Source: Mesorhizobium sp.
GTDB taxonomy: Bacteria > Pseudomonadota > Alphaproteobacteria > Rhizobiales > Rhizobiaceae
NCBI GenBank assembly: GCA_027492275.1
Contig: JAPUFC010000065.1
Coordinates: forward strand, 1 to 64,000
Direction of reading: 5' to 3'
DNA: 64,000 nt
Part shown: positions 45,057 through 54,171 of the stretch, piece by piece
Layout of the letters: each line of letters starts with the position of its first letter
Numbering within the stretch: the stretch's first letter is position 1
Translations under genes and position numbers: made by a program
The notes under the pieces: generated by a model
Databases searched by the model: none
What the model saw: only the letters and a program-made list of their open reading frames with translations
What the model was told of the DNA's origin: nothing

Positions 45057-45917
45057 TCAGGCGAGACTGGCGCGCCAGTCCAGTCCGATGTCCAGCACCG
45101 GGGCGCTGTGCGTGATCCAGCCGACGGAGATCAGATCGACGCCCGAGGCGGCTATGGCCGCCGCCGTGTCCGGCGTGATGGTGCCGGAGGCCTCCGCTAT
45201 GGCGCGGCCGCCGATGATCGCCACCGCCTGCCCGAGCTGGCCGGGCGTCATGTTGTCGAGCAGCACCGCGTCGACGCCGATCTCCATCGCCTCGCGAAGC
45301 TGGTCGAGCGTGTCGACCTCCACCTCGATCTTCACCATGTGCCCGGTGCCGGCCCTGGCGCGCCGGATCGCCTCGCCGACCCCGCCGGCGATGGCGACGT
45401 GATTGTCCTTGATGAGCACGGCGTCGTGAAGCGCGAAGCGGTGGTTCATGCCGCCGCCCGCGCGCACCGCGTGCTTCTCCAGCGCGCGCAGGCCGGGCGT
45501 GGTCTTGCGCGTGCACACCACCGAGGCTTTCGTGCCACGAGTCAGCGCGACGATGGAGGCGGTCGCGGTGGCGATGCCCGACAGGTGGCCGAGGAAATTG
45601 AGCGCCGTCCGCTCCGCCGTCAGCAGGTCGCGCGATGGTCCCTCGACCGTGGCGATGACGTCGCCTGCTCTCACCGCCGCGCCGTCCGCCACATGCCGGG
45701 TCATGGCGATGGCGGGGTTGACCAGCTCGAAGGCGAGCGCCGCCGCGTCCAGCCCGGCGACGACGCCGTCCTTGCGGACCGCCATCACGACCGTCGAGCG
45801 ATGCTCCGCCGGCACCACGGCCATGGACGTGATGTCGCCGGCAAGGCCGATATCCTCCAGGAGGGCGGCGCGCATGATCGGTTCGACGATCATGCGCGGC
45901 AAGGGCGAAAGGGTCAT
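45057..45917 (-). CDS. nadC: Nicotinate-nucleotide pyrophosphorylase (carboxylating), quinolinate phosphoribosyltransferase
   Basis: The 286-residue enzyme converts quinolinate and PRPP to nicotinate mononucleotide. Conserved blocks are ARKTTPGLRALEKHAV-like VCTRKTTPGLRALEKHAVRA, GGGMNHRFALHDAVLIKDNH and EVEVDTLDQLREA. It is the last gene of nadABC, 27 nt after nadB. Control is expected from NadQ at the nadA promoter. Confidence 0.95.
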   Translation of the reverse strand: MTLSPLPRMIVEPIMRAALLEDIGLAGDITSMAVVPAEHRSTVVMAVRKDGVVAGLDAAALAFELVNPAIAMTRHVADGAAVRAGDVIATVEGPSRDLLTAERTALNFLGHLSGIATATASIVALTRGTKASVVCTRKTTPGLRALEKHAVRAGGGMNHRFALHDAVLIKDNHVAIAGGVGEAIRRARAGTGHMVKIEVEVDTLDQLREAMEIGVDAVLLDNMTPGQLGQAVAIIGGRAIAEASGTITPDTAAAIAASGVDLISVGWITHSAPVLDIGLDWRASLA

Positions 45918-45930
45918 GAAGGTGTTCCTT

Positions 45931-45958
45931 TCAGGCGCTTCTGGTCAGGCGCTTCTGG
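45931..45958. repeat. Perfect 14-bp tandem duplication spanning the nadB stop codon
   Basis: TCAGGCGCTTCTGG occurs at 45931-45944 and again at 45945-45958. The second copy encodes the nadB end (reverse strand ...AGA AGC GCC TGA). The first repeats the same codons and stop in the 27-bp spacer before nadC. Confidence 0.9.
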
Positions 45959-47486
45959 CGATGGGACGGGCGGCCTCGCGGGCGTTGGCGAGCGCTCCGG
46001 CGAGGTCCATGACGCGGCGCTCGCCCCGCGCGAGCGTCAGGGGAAAATCCGTGCGGGCATGCGCGCCGCGCGATTCGTTGCGCGCCGCCGCGAAGACGGC
46101 GATCAGCAGCGCCACGACGGCCGGGTCCGACGCCGCGCCGCGTCCTTCGGCCAGCGGCAGCAGCGCCGCCATGGCGGCCTGCAGCGAGGCCGCGTTGCGC
46201 AGCACGCCGAGATGACGCGAGACGAGCGGGCGGATGGCGGACAGGTCGGGCGCGTCGGGCATATCCGCCACCTGCGGGATCACCGAAAGCGCGGGTACCG
46301 GCGCGCCGAGGATGTCGCGCGCGGCCTGCATGCCCATCACGACCGCTTCCAGCAGCGAATTGCTGGCCAGCCTGTTGGCGCCGTGCAGGCCGGTGCAGGC
46401 GGATTCGCCGACGACCCACAGGCCGGGCACCGTGCTGCGGCCGGAAAGGTCCGTCGCCACGCCGCCCATGTGATAATGCGCGGCCGGGCGCACCGGGATC
46501 GGCTGCTTCGCGGGGTCGATGCCGGCACGGCGGCAGAGCGCGTCGATCAGCGGAAAACGGCTGGCGAAGCGGTTTCCCAGCGCGCTTCGGGCATCGAGGA
46601 AGACCTTTCCGCCGGCCGCGATCTCGGCGCTGACGGCGCGCGCCACCACATCGCGCGGGGCGAGTTCCGCGCCCGGTACGGCGGCGAGGAAGCGCTCGCC
46701 GCGTCCGTTCACCAGCACCGCGCCCTCGCCGCGCACGGCCTCGCTGACCAGCGGCAGCGGCCTGAACGGGACGTCCAGCGCCGTCGGGTGAAACTGCACG
46801 AACTCCATGTCGGCAAGCGCCGCGCCGGCGCGGGCGGCGAGCGCGATGCCCTGCCCGAAACTGCCGGTCGGGTTGGTGGTGGCGTCGTAGAGCCCGCCCA
46901 GCCCGCCGGTGGCGAGCACGGCCTGCCGGCCGGGCAGAATCGCCGCGCCCGCCGGGCCGGCGCAGATCAAGCCGGCGACGCCGTGGTCGTCGGCGAGCAG
47001 CCGGCGCACCGCGATGTCCTCCAGAACCGTGATCGACGGCGTCGCGCGGACCGCCTCGGCGAGCACGCGAACCATCCCCGCGCCGGAGCCGTCGCCGTCG
47101 ACATGCAGGATGCGGCGGCGGGAATGCGCCGCTTCCAGGCCGAAGGCCAGCGCGCCGCCAGCGTCGCGGTCGAAGCGCACGCCGTGCCTTTCCAGTTCGC
47201 GCACGGCGTCGGCCGCGCCGCCGGTGATCGCCGCCGCCGCATCAGCGTCGCAGAGCCCGCCGCCGGCCGCCAGCGTGTCCCGCAGATGCAGCGCCGCGTC
47301 GTCATCCGCCCCGAGGCTGGCGGCGATGCCGCCCTGCGCCCGCGCGCTGGCGGTTTCCGCCCCCAGCCCGGCGCGGGTGATCAGCACGACCGGCTTCGGC
47401 GCGAGGGACAGCGCCGTCACCAGCCCCGCCAGCCCGCTGCCGACGACGAGCGTGCGGCCGGCAAGCTGGGAAAAGTCGGCGTTCAT
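45945..47486 (-). CDS. nadB: L-aspartate oxidase
   Basis: The 513-residue flavoprotein oxidises aspartate to iminoaspartate, the first step of de novo NAD synthesis. The FAD-binding [13 protein letters not shown] is near the N-terminus. Typical blocks are [16 protein letters not shown]-like [26 protein letters not shown] and [17 protein letters not shown] 47486 overlaps the nadA end by 4 nt, so iminoaspartate production and use are translationally coupled. Its last four codons and stop lie in a 14-bp tandem duplication. Confidence 0.95.
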   Translation of the reverse strand: MNADFSQLAGRTLVVGSGLAGLVTALSLAPKPVVLITRAGLGAETASARAQGGIAASLGADDDAALHLRDTLAAGGGLCDADAAAAITGGAADAVRELERHGVRFDRDAGGALAFGLEAAHSRRRILHVDGDGSGAGMVRVLAEAVRATPSITVLEDIAVRRLLADDHGVAGLICAGPAGAAILPGRQAVLATGGLGGLYDATTNPTGSFGQGIALAARAGAALADMEFVQFHPTALDVPFRPLPLVSEAVRGEGAVLVNGRGERFLAAVPGAELAPRDVVARAVSAEIAAGGKVFLDARSALGNRFASRFPLIDALCRRAGIDPAKQPIPVRPAAHYHMGGVATDLSGRSTVPGLWVVGESACTGLHGANRLASNSLLEAVVMGMQAARDILGAPVPALSVIPQVADMPDAPDLSAIRPLVSRHLGVLRNAASLQAAMAALLPLAEGRGAASDPAVVALLIAVFAAARNESRGAHARTDFPLTLARGERRVMDLAGALANAREAARPIARSA

Positions 47487-48454
47487 ACCGCCAGCATCCT
47501 TTCGACGGCGCAGCGGGCTGCGGCCGCGATCGCCGGATCGATCGTCACCTCGTGGCGGTTCTCCTCCAGCGCCCGGCGGATGTTGGCCAGCGTGATGCGC
47601 TTCATGTGCGGGCAGAGGTTGCAGGGCCGCACGAAATCCACCGAGGGGTGATGGACGGCGACGTTGTCGGCCATCGAGCATTCGGTGAGCAGCACGACGC
47701 GCGCCGGCTTCTTCCGCGCCACATAGTCGGCCATGACGGCGGTCGAGCCGGCGAAATCCGCCTCCGCGACCACCTCCGGCGGGCATTCCGGATGCGCCAG
47801 CACCACGACGCCGGGATGCGCCTCGCGCAGCTCGCGCACGTCGCCGGCGGTGAACAGCTCGTGCACCTCGCAATGGCCGCGCCAGGCGACGATCTCGACA
47901 TCGGTCTCGCGGGCGACGTTTTGCGCCAGATACTCGTCGGGCAGCATCAGCACCTTCGGCACGCCGAGCGATTCGACCACCTTCCGGGCGTTGCCGGAGG
48001 TGCAGCAGATATCGGAAACGGCCTTCACCGCCGCCGACGTGTTGACATAGGTGACGACGGGCACGCCGGGATGCGCCTGCCGCAGCAGCGCGATGTCGCC
48101 GGGCGTGATCGAATCGGCCAGCGAGCAGCCGGCCGCCATGTCGGGAATCAGCACGGTCTTGTCCGGATTCAGCAGCTTGGCCGTCTCGGCCATGAAATGC
48201 ACGCCGGCCAGCACGATGATGTCGGCGTCGACCTCGATCGCCTCGCGGGCCAGCGCCAGGCTGTCGCCGACGATGTCGGCGACGCCGTGGAAGATTTCCG
48301 GCGTCTGGTAGTTGTGGGCGAGGATGACGGCGTTGCGCCGGCGCTTCAGGTCGAGGATCGCGTCGATGTCGGCCTCGTGGCTCATCCATTCGGCTTTTGG
48401 CATGACGCGGCTGACGCGGTCGTAGAGCGAGGCGGCGGAAACCGGCTTGTTCAT
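47483..48454 (-). CDS. nadA: Quinolinate synthase A
   Basis: The 323-residue enzyme condenses iminoaspartate with dihydroxyacetone phosphate using a [4Fe-4S] cluster. Candidate cluster ligands are Cys110 in [10 protein letters not shown], the Cys of [10 protein letters not shown] and a Cys in [11 protein letters not shown] (about 278-281). It starts with AAAGGAG before ATG 48454 and overlaps nadB by 4 nt. The promoter and two operator boxes lie directly upstream. Confidence 0.95.
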   Translation of the reverse strand: MNKPVSAASLYDRVSRVMPKAEWMSHEADIDAILDLKRRRNAVILAHNYQTPEIFHGVADIVGDSLALAREAIEVDADIIVLAGVHFMAETAKLLNPDKTVLIPDMAAGCSLADSITPGDIALLRQAHPGVPVVTYVNTSAAVKAVSDICCTSGNARKVVESLGVPKVLMLPDEYLAQNVARETDVEIVAWRGHCEVHELFTAGDVRELREAHPGVVVLAHPECPPEVVAEADFAGSTAVMADYVARKKPARVVLLTECSMADNVAVHHPSVDFVRPCNLCPHMKRITLANIRRALEENRHEVTIDPAIAAAARCAVERMLAV

Positions 48455-48466
48455 CGGCGACTCCTT

Positions 48467-48519
48467 TATACTCAGTATGAGTATATCGACGCCGCGTTAT
48501 TATTCTCACTGTGAGTTTA
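48467..48519 (-). promoter_or_regulatory. Two NadQ-type operator boxes upstream of nadA
   Basis: Box 1 (48467-48485) is the perfect palindrome TATACTCA-GTA-TGAGTATA. Box 2 (48501-48519) is the weaker TATTCTCA-CTG-TGAGTTTA with the same CTCA-N3-TGAG core. Centres are 34 bp apart, about three helical turns. Box 2 fills the promoter spacer and box 1 lies just downstream of the predicted transcription start. The gene immediately upstream encodes the NadQ-like regulator. Confidence 0.75.
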
Positions 48520-48525
48520 TGTCAA
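48497..48525 (-). promoter_or_regulatory. Sigma-70 promoter of nadABC
   Basis: On the minus strand TTGACA (48525-48520) is followed by exactly 17 nt and TAATAA (48502-48497). This is close to consensus and unusually strong for this genome. The spacer is occupied by NadQ-type box 2, which fits repression by blocking polymerase. Confidence 0.75.
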
Positions 48526-48535
48526 GCGGTGGTGC

Positions 48536-49453
48536 TCAGCCCCGCGAGAGAGGCAGCCGTGAGCCGGACAGCGCGCGTTCCTCGACCACCGCGTGCCGGT
48601 AGCGGAACAGCTTGGCCGGGCGGCCGCCCGTTTCGGTGGCGACCTCCCCCGTCTCCTCGATCAGGGCCTGCTGGTCGATCAGGCGGCGGAAGTTGGGCTT
48701 GTGGAGGGTCAGGCCGGCGAGTGCCTCCACGGTCCGCTGGAGCTGGAGCAGCGTGAAGGTTTCCGGCATCAGCTCGAAGACGACGGGGCGGTATTTGATC
48801 TTGGCGCGCAGGCGGGCGATGCCGGTGGCGAGGATGCGGCGATGGTCGGCCGCCATCGGCCTGCCGAACAGCAGGGGCGAAGGCGACATCGACCCGCCCG
48901 CCTCCTCTACGAGGCCGGCCTCGTAGAGGAGCTCGTAGCGGTGCAGCGCCAGATCCTCGTTCCAGCCCGCCCCGCCGAAGCCGAAGGCGAAGTCGACGCG
49001 CCGCCGCCGGTCGCCGGCCGGGTCGAGACCGGCATCGGCCCAGCGCCGCATCCGCGTCGCGACCTCGTCCAGCACGGAGGTGCGGCCGCCGCGCAGATCC
49101 TCCCACGGGAAATACTCGTACCATCCATGCCAGCCCGGCGTGCCGGAGCCGGGACGCGCCTGCTCGTGCACGAGGCCGAGATAGCTGATGGAGATGGTGC
49201 GCCCCGCCTGGCCGCCGCCGGCATGGGCGCGGTCCCGGTCGGCGAAGGTGTAGAGCTGCTCGAGATAGCCGAGCGGATGGCCGGTCTGCTCGCGCACCCA
49301 TTCGCGCAGGCCGGCCTGCAGGCTCCTGTGGCCCAGCTCGAACGGCCCGGACGGCAGCCTGTCGCCGGCGCTCACGGTCATCACGCGCGGCTCGCCCCCG
49401 GTCACGGCGGCGAGCACGGCGATCAGCTCGGCATGGGCATGCCCGGTGGTCAA
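48536..49453 (-). CDS. nadQ: NadQ-type regulator of NAD biosynthesis (Nudix-related domain plus winged helix)
   Basis: The 305-residue protein has an N-terminal Nudix-like region (ELIAVLAAVTGGEPRVMTVS, YLEQLYTFADRDR, ISISYLGLV) lacking a clear Nudix box, and a C-terminal winged-helix segment (LTLHKPNFRRLIDQQALIEE). This matches the alphaproteobacterial NadQ family, which represses nad genes in response to NAD metabolites. The position upstream of nadABC and the two palindromes between them support the call. The start is TTG 49453, preceded by GGGAGAATCG. Confidence 0.82.
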   Translation of the reverse strand: MTTGHAHAELIAVLAAVTGGEPRVMTVSAGDRLPSGPFELGHRSLQAGLREWVREQTGHPLGYLEQLYTFADRDRAHAGGGQAGRTISISYLGLVHEQARPGSGTPGWHGWYEYFPWEDLRGGRTSVLDEVATRMRRWADAGLDPAGDRRRRVDFAFGFGGAGWNEDLALHRYELLYEAGLVEEAGGSMSPSPLLFGRPMAADHRRILATGIARLRAKIKYRPVVFELMPETFTLLQLQRTVEALAGLTLHKPNFRRLIDQQALIEETGEVATETGGRPAKLFRYRHAVVEERALSGSRLPLSRG

Positions 49454-49575
49454 CGATTCTCCCGCCTGTCAGGCGCACGCCGAAGCGTGCAAGGACTTCG
49501 GGAGCTAGCATTTCAGGGATGCGAAAGCCAGTTGGCCACGCGGCGGAGCCGGCCGCGCAGCCCGGGCGCGAATGT

Positions 49576-49863
49576 CTATCGCCGGTAGCTCAGGAGCCGC
49601 AGGACGAGGAAGGCCGGGATGACGATCGCCGCGCCCAGGAGCACGTAGCCCGCCACGCGCTCGATGGCGGAAAAGCCCATGTTCCAGATGTCGAGGACGA
49701 AGTCCTGAAGGCGGTAGAACACGTCGAAGGGCGACCAGCCGAAGGCGTTCATCACCACCCCGACGAGGAAGGAGATCACCAGCAGCTTCAGAAGCACCCG
49801 CAGGGGGCTGTCGCCCAGAAAACGCGCGATTCCCGACATGCCGTCCGTCTCCCGACCGATCAC
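49576..49863 (-). CDS. Small integral membrane protein (DUF6460-like)
   Basis: The 95-residue protein has two hydrophobic segments (LLKLLVISFLVGVVMNAFGW and VLLGAAIVIPAFLVLRLL) around an amphipathic stretch FDVFYRLQDFVLDIWNMGF. It resembles small DUF6460 membrane proteins found beside yidC in Rhizobiales; function is unknown. Either ATG 49863 or ATG 49839 (MSGIARFLGDSPLRV) could be the start; the second fits the membrane topology equally well. It lies 53 nt downstream of yidC and may share its transcript. Confidence 0.75.
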   Translation of the reverse strand: MIGRETDGMSGIARFLGDSPLRVLLKLLVISFLVGVVMNAFGWSPFDVFYRLQDFVLDIWNMGFSAIERVAGYVLLGAAIVIPAFLVLRLLSYRR

Positions 49864-49916
49864 GACGCCAGATAGGGGCCGCGCCGCCGCGCTTCAAGCC
49901 GCGACGGCGCGCCGCC

Positions 49917-51752
49917 TTATTCGGCGGGCTTGGGCTTTCGCTTCCAGAGGCCGGCGAGGTTATCCCACAGCTCGATCTTGGCGCTCGAGCGCTTCATGAT
50001 CACGCCTTGCTGGATGATCGACAGCGTGTTGTTCCACGCCCAGTAGATGACCAGCCCGGCCGGGAAGGAGGCCAGCATGAAGGTGAACAGCACCGGCATC
50101 CAGGTGAAGATCATCGCCTGGGTCGGGTCGGGCGGCGTCGGGTTCATGCGCATCTGCAGGAACATGGTCACGCCCATGATCAGCGGCCACACGCCGAGCA
50201 TCAGGAAATGGCCGAACACCGGCACGGCGGACGGATCGAAGGGCAGCAGGCCGAACAGGTTGAAGACCGAGGTCGGGTCCGGCGCTGCAAGGTCGCGTAT
50301 CCAGCCGAAGAACGGCGCGTGCCGCATCTCGATGGTGACATAGAGCACCTTGTAGAGCGCGAAGAAGACCGGGATCTGGATCAGCACCGGCCAGCAACCG
50401 GCGATCGGATTGATCTTCTCGGTCTTGTAGAGCTCCATCATCGCCTGCTGCTGCTTCATGCGGTCGTCGGCGTATTTCTCGCGCAGCTCCAGAAGCTTGG
50501 GCTGCACCACCTTCATGCGCGCCATCGACTTGTAGGACTTGTTGGCGAGCGGGAAGAAAATGGCTTTCACGATCACGGTCGTCGCCAGGATGGCGAGGCC
50601 GAAATTGCCGAGCATCCGGTACAGGAAGTCGATGAGATGGAACATCGGCTTGGTGATGAAATAGAACCAGCCCCAGTCGATCAGCAGGTCGAACTGGCGG
50701 ATGTTTTGGCCGGTCTCGTAGGCCTGGATCTTGGCCACCTCCTTGGCGCCCGCGAAGACCTTGCTTTCCAGCGTCGTCGACTGGCCCGGCGCGATGGACA
50801 CCGGATCGGTCTGGAAGTCGGCCTGATAGCGCGCGCGCTCATTGTCGAAATAGGAGAAGCGCGGCTGGAAGGACTGCCCGGACGGCGGCACCAGCGCCAC
50901 GGCCCAGTATTTGTCGGTGATGCCCAGCCAGCCGTCGGACGACTTGCCCGGCTTGACCTGCTTGTCGTCCTCCAGCTTGGAATATTTGATCTCCTGGAGC
51001 CCCTCCTCGCCGGTGACGCCGATCAGACCCTCGTGCAGGACGTAGATGCTGGCATGCGTCGGCTTGTCGAAGCGCGTGACGCGCCCGTAGCTCGACAGCG
51101 CGACCGGCGCGCCGCCGCCGTTCTGCACGGCGTCGGAGATGGTGAACATGTAGTTCTCGTCCACCGTGACGGTGCGGCGGAAGGTCAGGCCGCGATCGTT
51201 GGTGTAGGCGAGGACGACGGGGGTGGCGGGCGTCAGCGTCGCGCCCTCGGCCAGCGTCCACTGCGTGTCCGCCGAGGGCACGGCGCCCGTGTCGCCGCCG
51301 CCGACGAAGCCGATCTCGGCGAAGAAGCCGTTCGGCAGGCCGGAGGGATTGAGCAGGTCGATGTTGGGAGAACCCTCGTCGACCGTCACCCGGTAGTGCC
51401 TGAGATGCAGGTCGTCGATTCGCCCGCCCGTCAGGTTGATGGAGCCGAACAGGCTCGGCGTGTCGATGGGCACGCGCGCGCCCGCCGCCAGCGCGGCCTC
51501 GCGCGTCGGCGCGGCCACCGCGCCACCGCCGCCGGGAATCGAGCCCTGCGGGGGCGACTGGATGTCGCCGGGACTCGCCGGGCTCGCCGGATTCCGGGGC
51601 TGCGCCGCCTTCTCCGCCTCGACCCGCTCGGCGGCGATGCGCGCCGCCTCCCGCTCGGTCTCGAGCTTCGGGTTCATGTAGAAGACCTGCCAGAGGGTCA
51701 GGATCAGCACCGACAGGGCGATGGTGATGAAGAAGTTGCGGTTGTTTTCCAT
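49917..51752 (-). CDS. yidC: Membrane protein insertase YidC
   Basis: The 611-residue protein has an N-terminal membrane anchor (NNRNFFITIALSVLILTLWQ), a Pro/Gly-rich linker and a large periplasmic beta domain (about 100-340). The conserved five-helix insertase core contains KSMARMKVVQPKLLELREKY and IAGCWPVLIQIPVFFALYKV. It inserts and folds inner-membrane proteins with or without SecYEG. ATG 51752 (MENNRNFF) is chosen over a codon 21 nt upstream because it matches the family start. It follows rnpA in the classical rpmH-rnpA-yidC order. Confidence 0.96.
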   Translation of the reverse strand: MENNRNFFITIALSVLILTLWQVFYMNPKLETEREAARIAAERVEAEKAAQPRNPASPASPGDIQSPPQGSIPGGGGAVAAPTREAALAAGARVPIDTPSLFGSINLTGGRIDDLHLRHYRVTVDEGSPNIDLLNPSGLPNGFFAEIGFVGGGDTGAVPSADTQWTLAEGATLTPATPVVLAYTNDRGLTFRRTVTVDENYMFTISDAVQNGGGAPVALSSYGRVTRFDKPTHASIYVLHEGLIGVTGEEGLQEIKYSKLEDDKQVKPGKSSDGWLGITDKYWAVALVPPSGQSFQPRFSYFDNERARYQADFQTDPVSIAPGQSTTLESKVFAGAKEVAKIQAYETGQNIRQFDLLIDWGWFYFITKPMFHLIDFLYRMLGNFGLAILATTVIVKAIFFPLANKSYKSMARMKVVQPKLLELREKYADDRMKQQQAMMELYKTEKINPIAGCWPVLIQIPVFFALYKVLYVTIEMRHAPFFGWIRDLAAPDPTSVFNLFGLLPFDPSAVPVFGHFLMLGVWPLIMGVTMFLQMRMNPTPPDPTQAMIFTWMPVLFTFMLASFPAGLVIYWAWNNTLSIIQQGVIMKRSSAKIELWDNLAGLWKRKPKPAE

Positions 51753-51818
51753 CGGAACCCTTATGGAACCCACTCTGGCCCGTTTCGGGGCGAGATGCTC
51801 GGCGAAACCGGCTGCCGC

Positions 51819-52190
51819 TCAGCGGCGTCGCCGGATGCGGCGCGCCAGTTCGGCGCAGATGTCCTCGAAGCGCGCGGACAACAGGTCCACGCGCCCGACG
51901 ATCACATAGTCGCTGCCGGCCGCCATGTCACCTGCGGCCGATGTGCGGACGGCCTCTTTCAGCCGCCGCCTGATGCGGTTTCGCACCACGGCGTTGCCGA
52001 CCTTCCTGGTGACCGTGAAGCCGACGCGCGCCGGTCCCTCGTCGCCGCGGGGGCGCGTTTCCAGCAGGAAAAGCGGCCCGCGGCGTTTCTCGCCGCCCCG
52101 GACCGCCAGGAATTCCTTGCGCTTGCGAAGCCTCGGGACAGGCCCCGGTGCCATGCCGGCGGCAGGGCGCGGTGCCTCGGTTCGGCTCAT
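51819..52190 (-). CDS. rnpA: Ribonuclease P protein component
   Basis: The 123-residue basic protein contains the RNase P signature region [20 protein letters not shown] followed by LKEAVR, and the N-terminal [19 protein letters not shown]. It binds the RNase P RNA and aids tRNA 5' processing. The start is taken as ATG 52190 ([12 protein letters not shown]), 10 nt after rpmH; an internal ATG ([12 protein letters not shown]) or an upstream one inside rpmH is possible. Confidence 0.92.
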   Translation of the reverse strand: MSRTEAPRPAAGMAPGPVPRLRKRKEFLAVRGGEKRRGPLFLLETRPRGDEGPARVGFTVTRKVGNAVVRNRIRRRLKEAVRTSAAGDMAAGSDYVIVGRVDLLSARFEDICAELARRIRRRR

Positions 52191-52200
52191 CGCCTCCCGC

Positions 52201-52335
52201 TCAGGCGGAAAGACGCTTGCGTCCACGGTTGCGGCGGGCGGCGACGACGCCGCGTCCACCCTTGGTGGCCATGCGGGCGCGGAATCCGTGGCGGCGCTTG
52301 CGGACGAGCTTGGACGGCTGATAGGTACGCTTCAT
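52201..52335 (-). CDS. rpmH: 50S ribosomal protein L34
   Basis: The 44-residue, very basic protein starts [20 protein letters not shown] and contains [15 protein letters not shown], an unmistakable L34. It leads the rpmH-rnpA-yidC cluster. A near-consensus promoter lies about 120 nt upstream at 52454-52482. Confidence 0.97.
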   Translation of the reverse strand: MKRTYQPSKLVRKRRHGFRARMATKGGRGVVAARRNRGRKRLSA

Positions 52336-52453
52336 TTATTGAATACCGCGGCGTGCGGCCCTTCTTGTTTCTGGCGCTGTGCGACAGGAGCTTTTTTGCG
52401 CCGGCCTCGGGGCACGGCAAAGCCGCGCCGGATCGCGGTCCGAGCGTGGCGGG

Positions 52454-52482
52454 CTTATAGGGAGCGGGCGCGCGCGAGTCAA
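52454..52482 (-). promoter_or_regulatory. Sigma-70 promoter of the rpmH-rnpA-yidC cluster
   Basis: On the minus strand TTGACT (52482-52477) and TATAAG (52459-52454) are separated by 17 nt. A GANTC site (GAGTC, 52476-52480) overlaps the -35 element. The leader of about 110 nt contains no gene. The rest of the 297-bp gap toward the kinase gene shows nothing else clear. Confidence 0.65.
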
Positions 52483-52632
52483 TCAGGAGAGCGGAACCGG
52501 ACCGCGCCGGCAACCATGCGGCGCGCGCGCATTTGGCATGCCGCGTGGAATGCCCTATTTTCGGGCGGCAGTGAACCGGCGACGCCCGACGGATCGTAAC
52601 AGTCCGACCACGCCGGCCGAGAGGAACGCCGT

Positions 52633-54156
52633 TTGACCACCATATTGCAGGGCCGATCGGACGCGGAAACGCCCGCGGAAGACGCGGCGGGCGCCGCGAC
52701 CGCGCAGCGCTCGCGGCGGTCCGTGCCGTTCGGGCGCGGCCTGTCGACCAAGCTCCTGCTGCTCACCATTCTCTTCGTGCTGCTCGCCGAGGTGCTGATC
52801 TTCCTGCCATCGATCGCCAATTTCCGGCTGAACTGGCTGGAGGAACGGCTGGGCACCGCCGCCGCCGTGTCCGTCGTGCTGGTCGACAGCGAGCCGATCG
52901 ACCTGCCGCGGGCCGTCCAGGACCAGGTGCTGATGGCGATCGGCGCCAAGGCCATCGCGGTGCGCGACGAGGGCACCTCTCGCCTGCTGGTCGTGGCCGA
53001 GATGCCGCCGGCGGTCGACGAGCACATCGACCTCGCGGCGATCGGCCCGCTCGACGCCGTGGCGGATGCGCTGGACACGCTGTTCTCCGGCGGAGACCGC
53101 ATGCTGCGCGTATTCGGCAAGGTCGGCGACAGCGACAAGGAGTTCGAGCTGGTCATTCCCGACCAGCGCCTGCGCGCCGCCATGCTCGCCTACTCGCGCA
53201 ACGTCTTCTTCTTCTCGCTGCTGATCTCGCTGTTCACGGCGGCGCTGGTCTACACCGCGATCAGCCGGATCATGATCCGGCCGATCAAGGCGATGACGAA
53301 CTCCATGCTGGCCTTCTCGCGGGCGCCCGACGATCCGGCGCGCATCGTGACGCCGGAGGACCGCGCCGACGAGATCGGCATCGCCGAGCGCGAGCTCGCC
53401 GACATGCAGTCGAGCCTGCAGACCATGCTGGCCGAGCAGAAGCATCTCGCCGATCTGGGGCTCGCGGTCTCCAAGATCAACCACGACATGCGCAACATGC
53501 TGGCCTCGGCGCAGCTGCTTTCCGACCGGCTGCAGGAGGTGCGCGACCCCAGCGTGCAGGCGTTCGCCCCGAAGCTGGTGCGCGCGCTCGACCGCGCCGT
53601 CGCCTATTCCGAGGGCGTGCTCGCCTATGGCCGCACGCAGGAGCCACACCCGTCGCGGCTGCGGCTGCGGCTGCGGCTGCTGGTCGACGAGGTGCAGGAA
53701 CTGCTGGGCATAGACGCGGCCGGCGGCATCGAATTCGTCAACGAGGTCGATCCCGGCTTCGAGATCGACGCCGATTCCGAGCAGCTCTTCCGCATCCTCA
53801 CCAACCTGTCGCGCAACGCCGTTCAGGCGATGTCGTCCGATACCGGGAGCGCGGTGGTGCGCCGCCTGGCCATCTCGGCCGAGCGCAACGGCAGCGTCAG
53901 CCGCATCCTGGTCGCGGATACGGGTCCCGGCCTGCCGCAGAAGGCGCGCGAGAACCTGTTCGCGGCGTTTCGCGGCTCGGCGCGCAGCGGCGGCACGGGC
54001 CTAGGCCTCGCGGTCGCGCACGAGCTGGCGCGGGCGCATGGCGGCACGCTGGAGCTGGTGGAAAGCACCGGCGGGCGCACGGTCTTCGCCGTCACCATCC
54101 CCGACCAGCCGGTGCGGCTGGAGGAGGCGCGCAGCGCGCTGCGCCGGCCTGCGTGA
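52633..54156 (+). CDS. Membrane sensor histidine kinase
   Basis: The 507-residue kinase has membrane segments at about 38-60 and 188-215 flanking a periplasmic sensor domain, then a HAMP linker (RPIKAMTNSMLAFSRAPDDP). The H box SKINHDMRNMLASAQLLSDR carries the phospho-acceptor His near residue 283. The ATPase domain shows LTNLSRNAVQAM, VADTGPGLP and GGTGLGLAVAHELARAHGG. No response regulator is adjacent, so it is an orphan here. The signal is unknown. The start is TTG 52633; no alternative ATG lies before the first membrane helix. Confidence 0.88.
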   Translation: MTTILQGRSDAETPAEDAAGAATAQRSRRSVPFGRGLSTKLLLLTILFVLLAEVLIFLPSIANFRLNWLEERLGTAAAVSVVLVDSEPIDLPRAVQDQVLMAIGAKAIAVRDEGTSRLLVVAEMPPAVDEHIDLAAIGPLDAVADALDTLFSGGDRMLRVFGKVGDSDKEFELVIPDQRLRAAMLAYSRNVFFFSLLISLFTAALVYTAISRIMIRPIKAMTNSMLAFSRAPDDPARIVTPEDRADEIGIAERELADMQSSLQTMLAEQKHLADLGLAVSKINHDMRNMLASAQLLSDRLQEVRDPSVQAFAPKLVRALDRAVAYSEGVLAYGRTQEPHPSRLRLRLRLLVDEVQELLGIDAAGGIEFVNEVDPGFEIDADSEQLFRILTNLSRNAVQAMSSDTGSAVVRRLAISAERNGSVSRILVADTGPGLPQKARENLFAAFRGSARSGGTGLGLAVAHELARAHGGTLELVESTGGRTVFAVTIPDQPVRLEEARSALRRPA

Positions 54157-54171
54157 GGTCGAACCGAACCT

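Noticed and set aside
45024-47651. An 875-codon open frame on the + strand opposite nadC-nadB
   Set aside because: The composition (Arg, Gly, His, Gln-rich) is that of antisense GC-rich DNA; nadB and nadC are unambiguous on the other strand.
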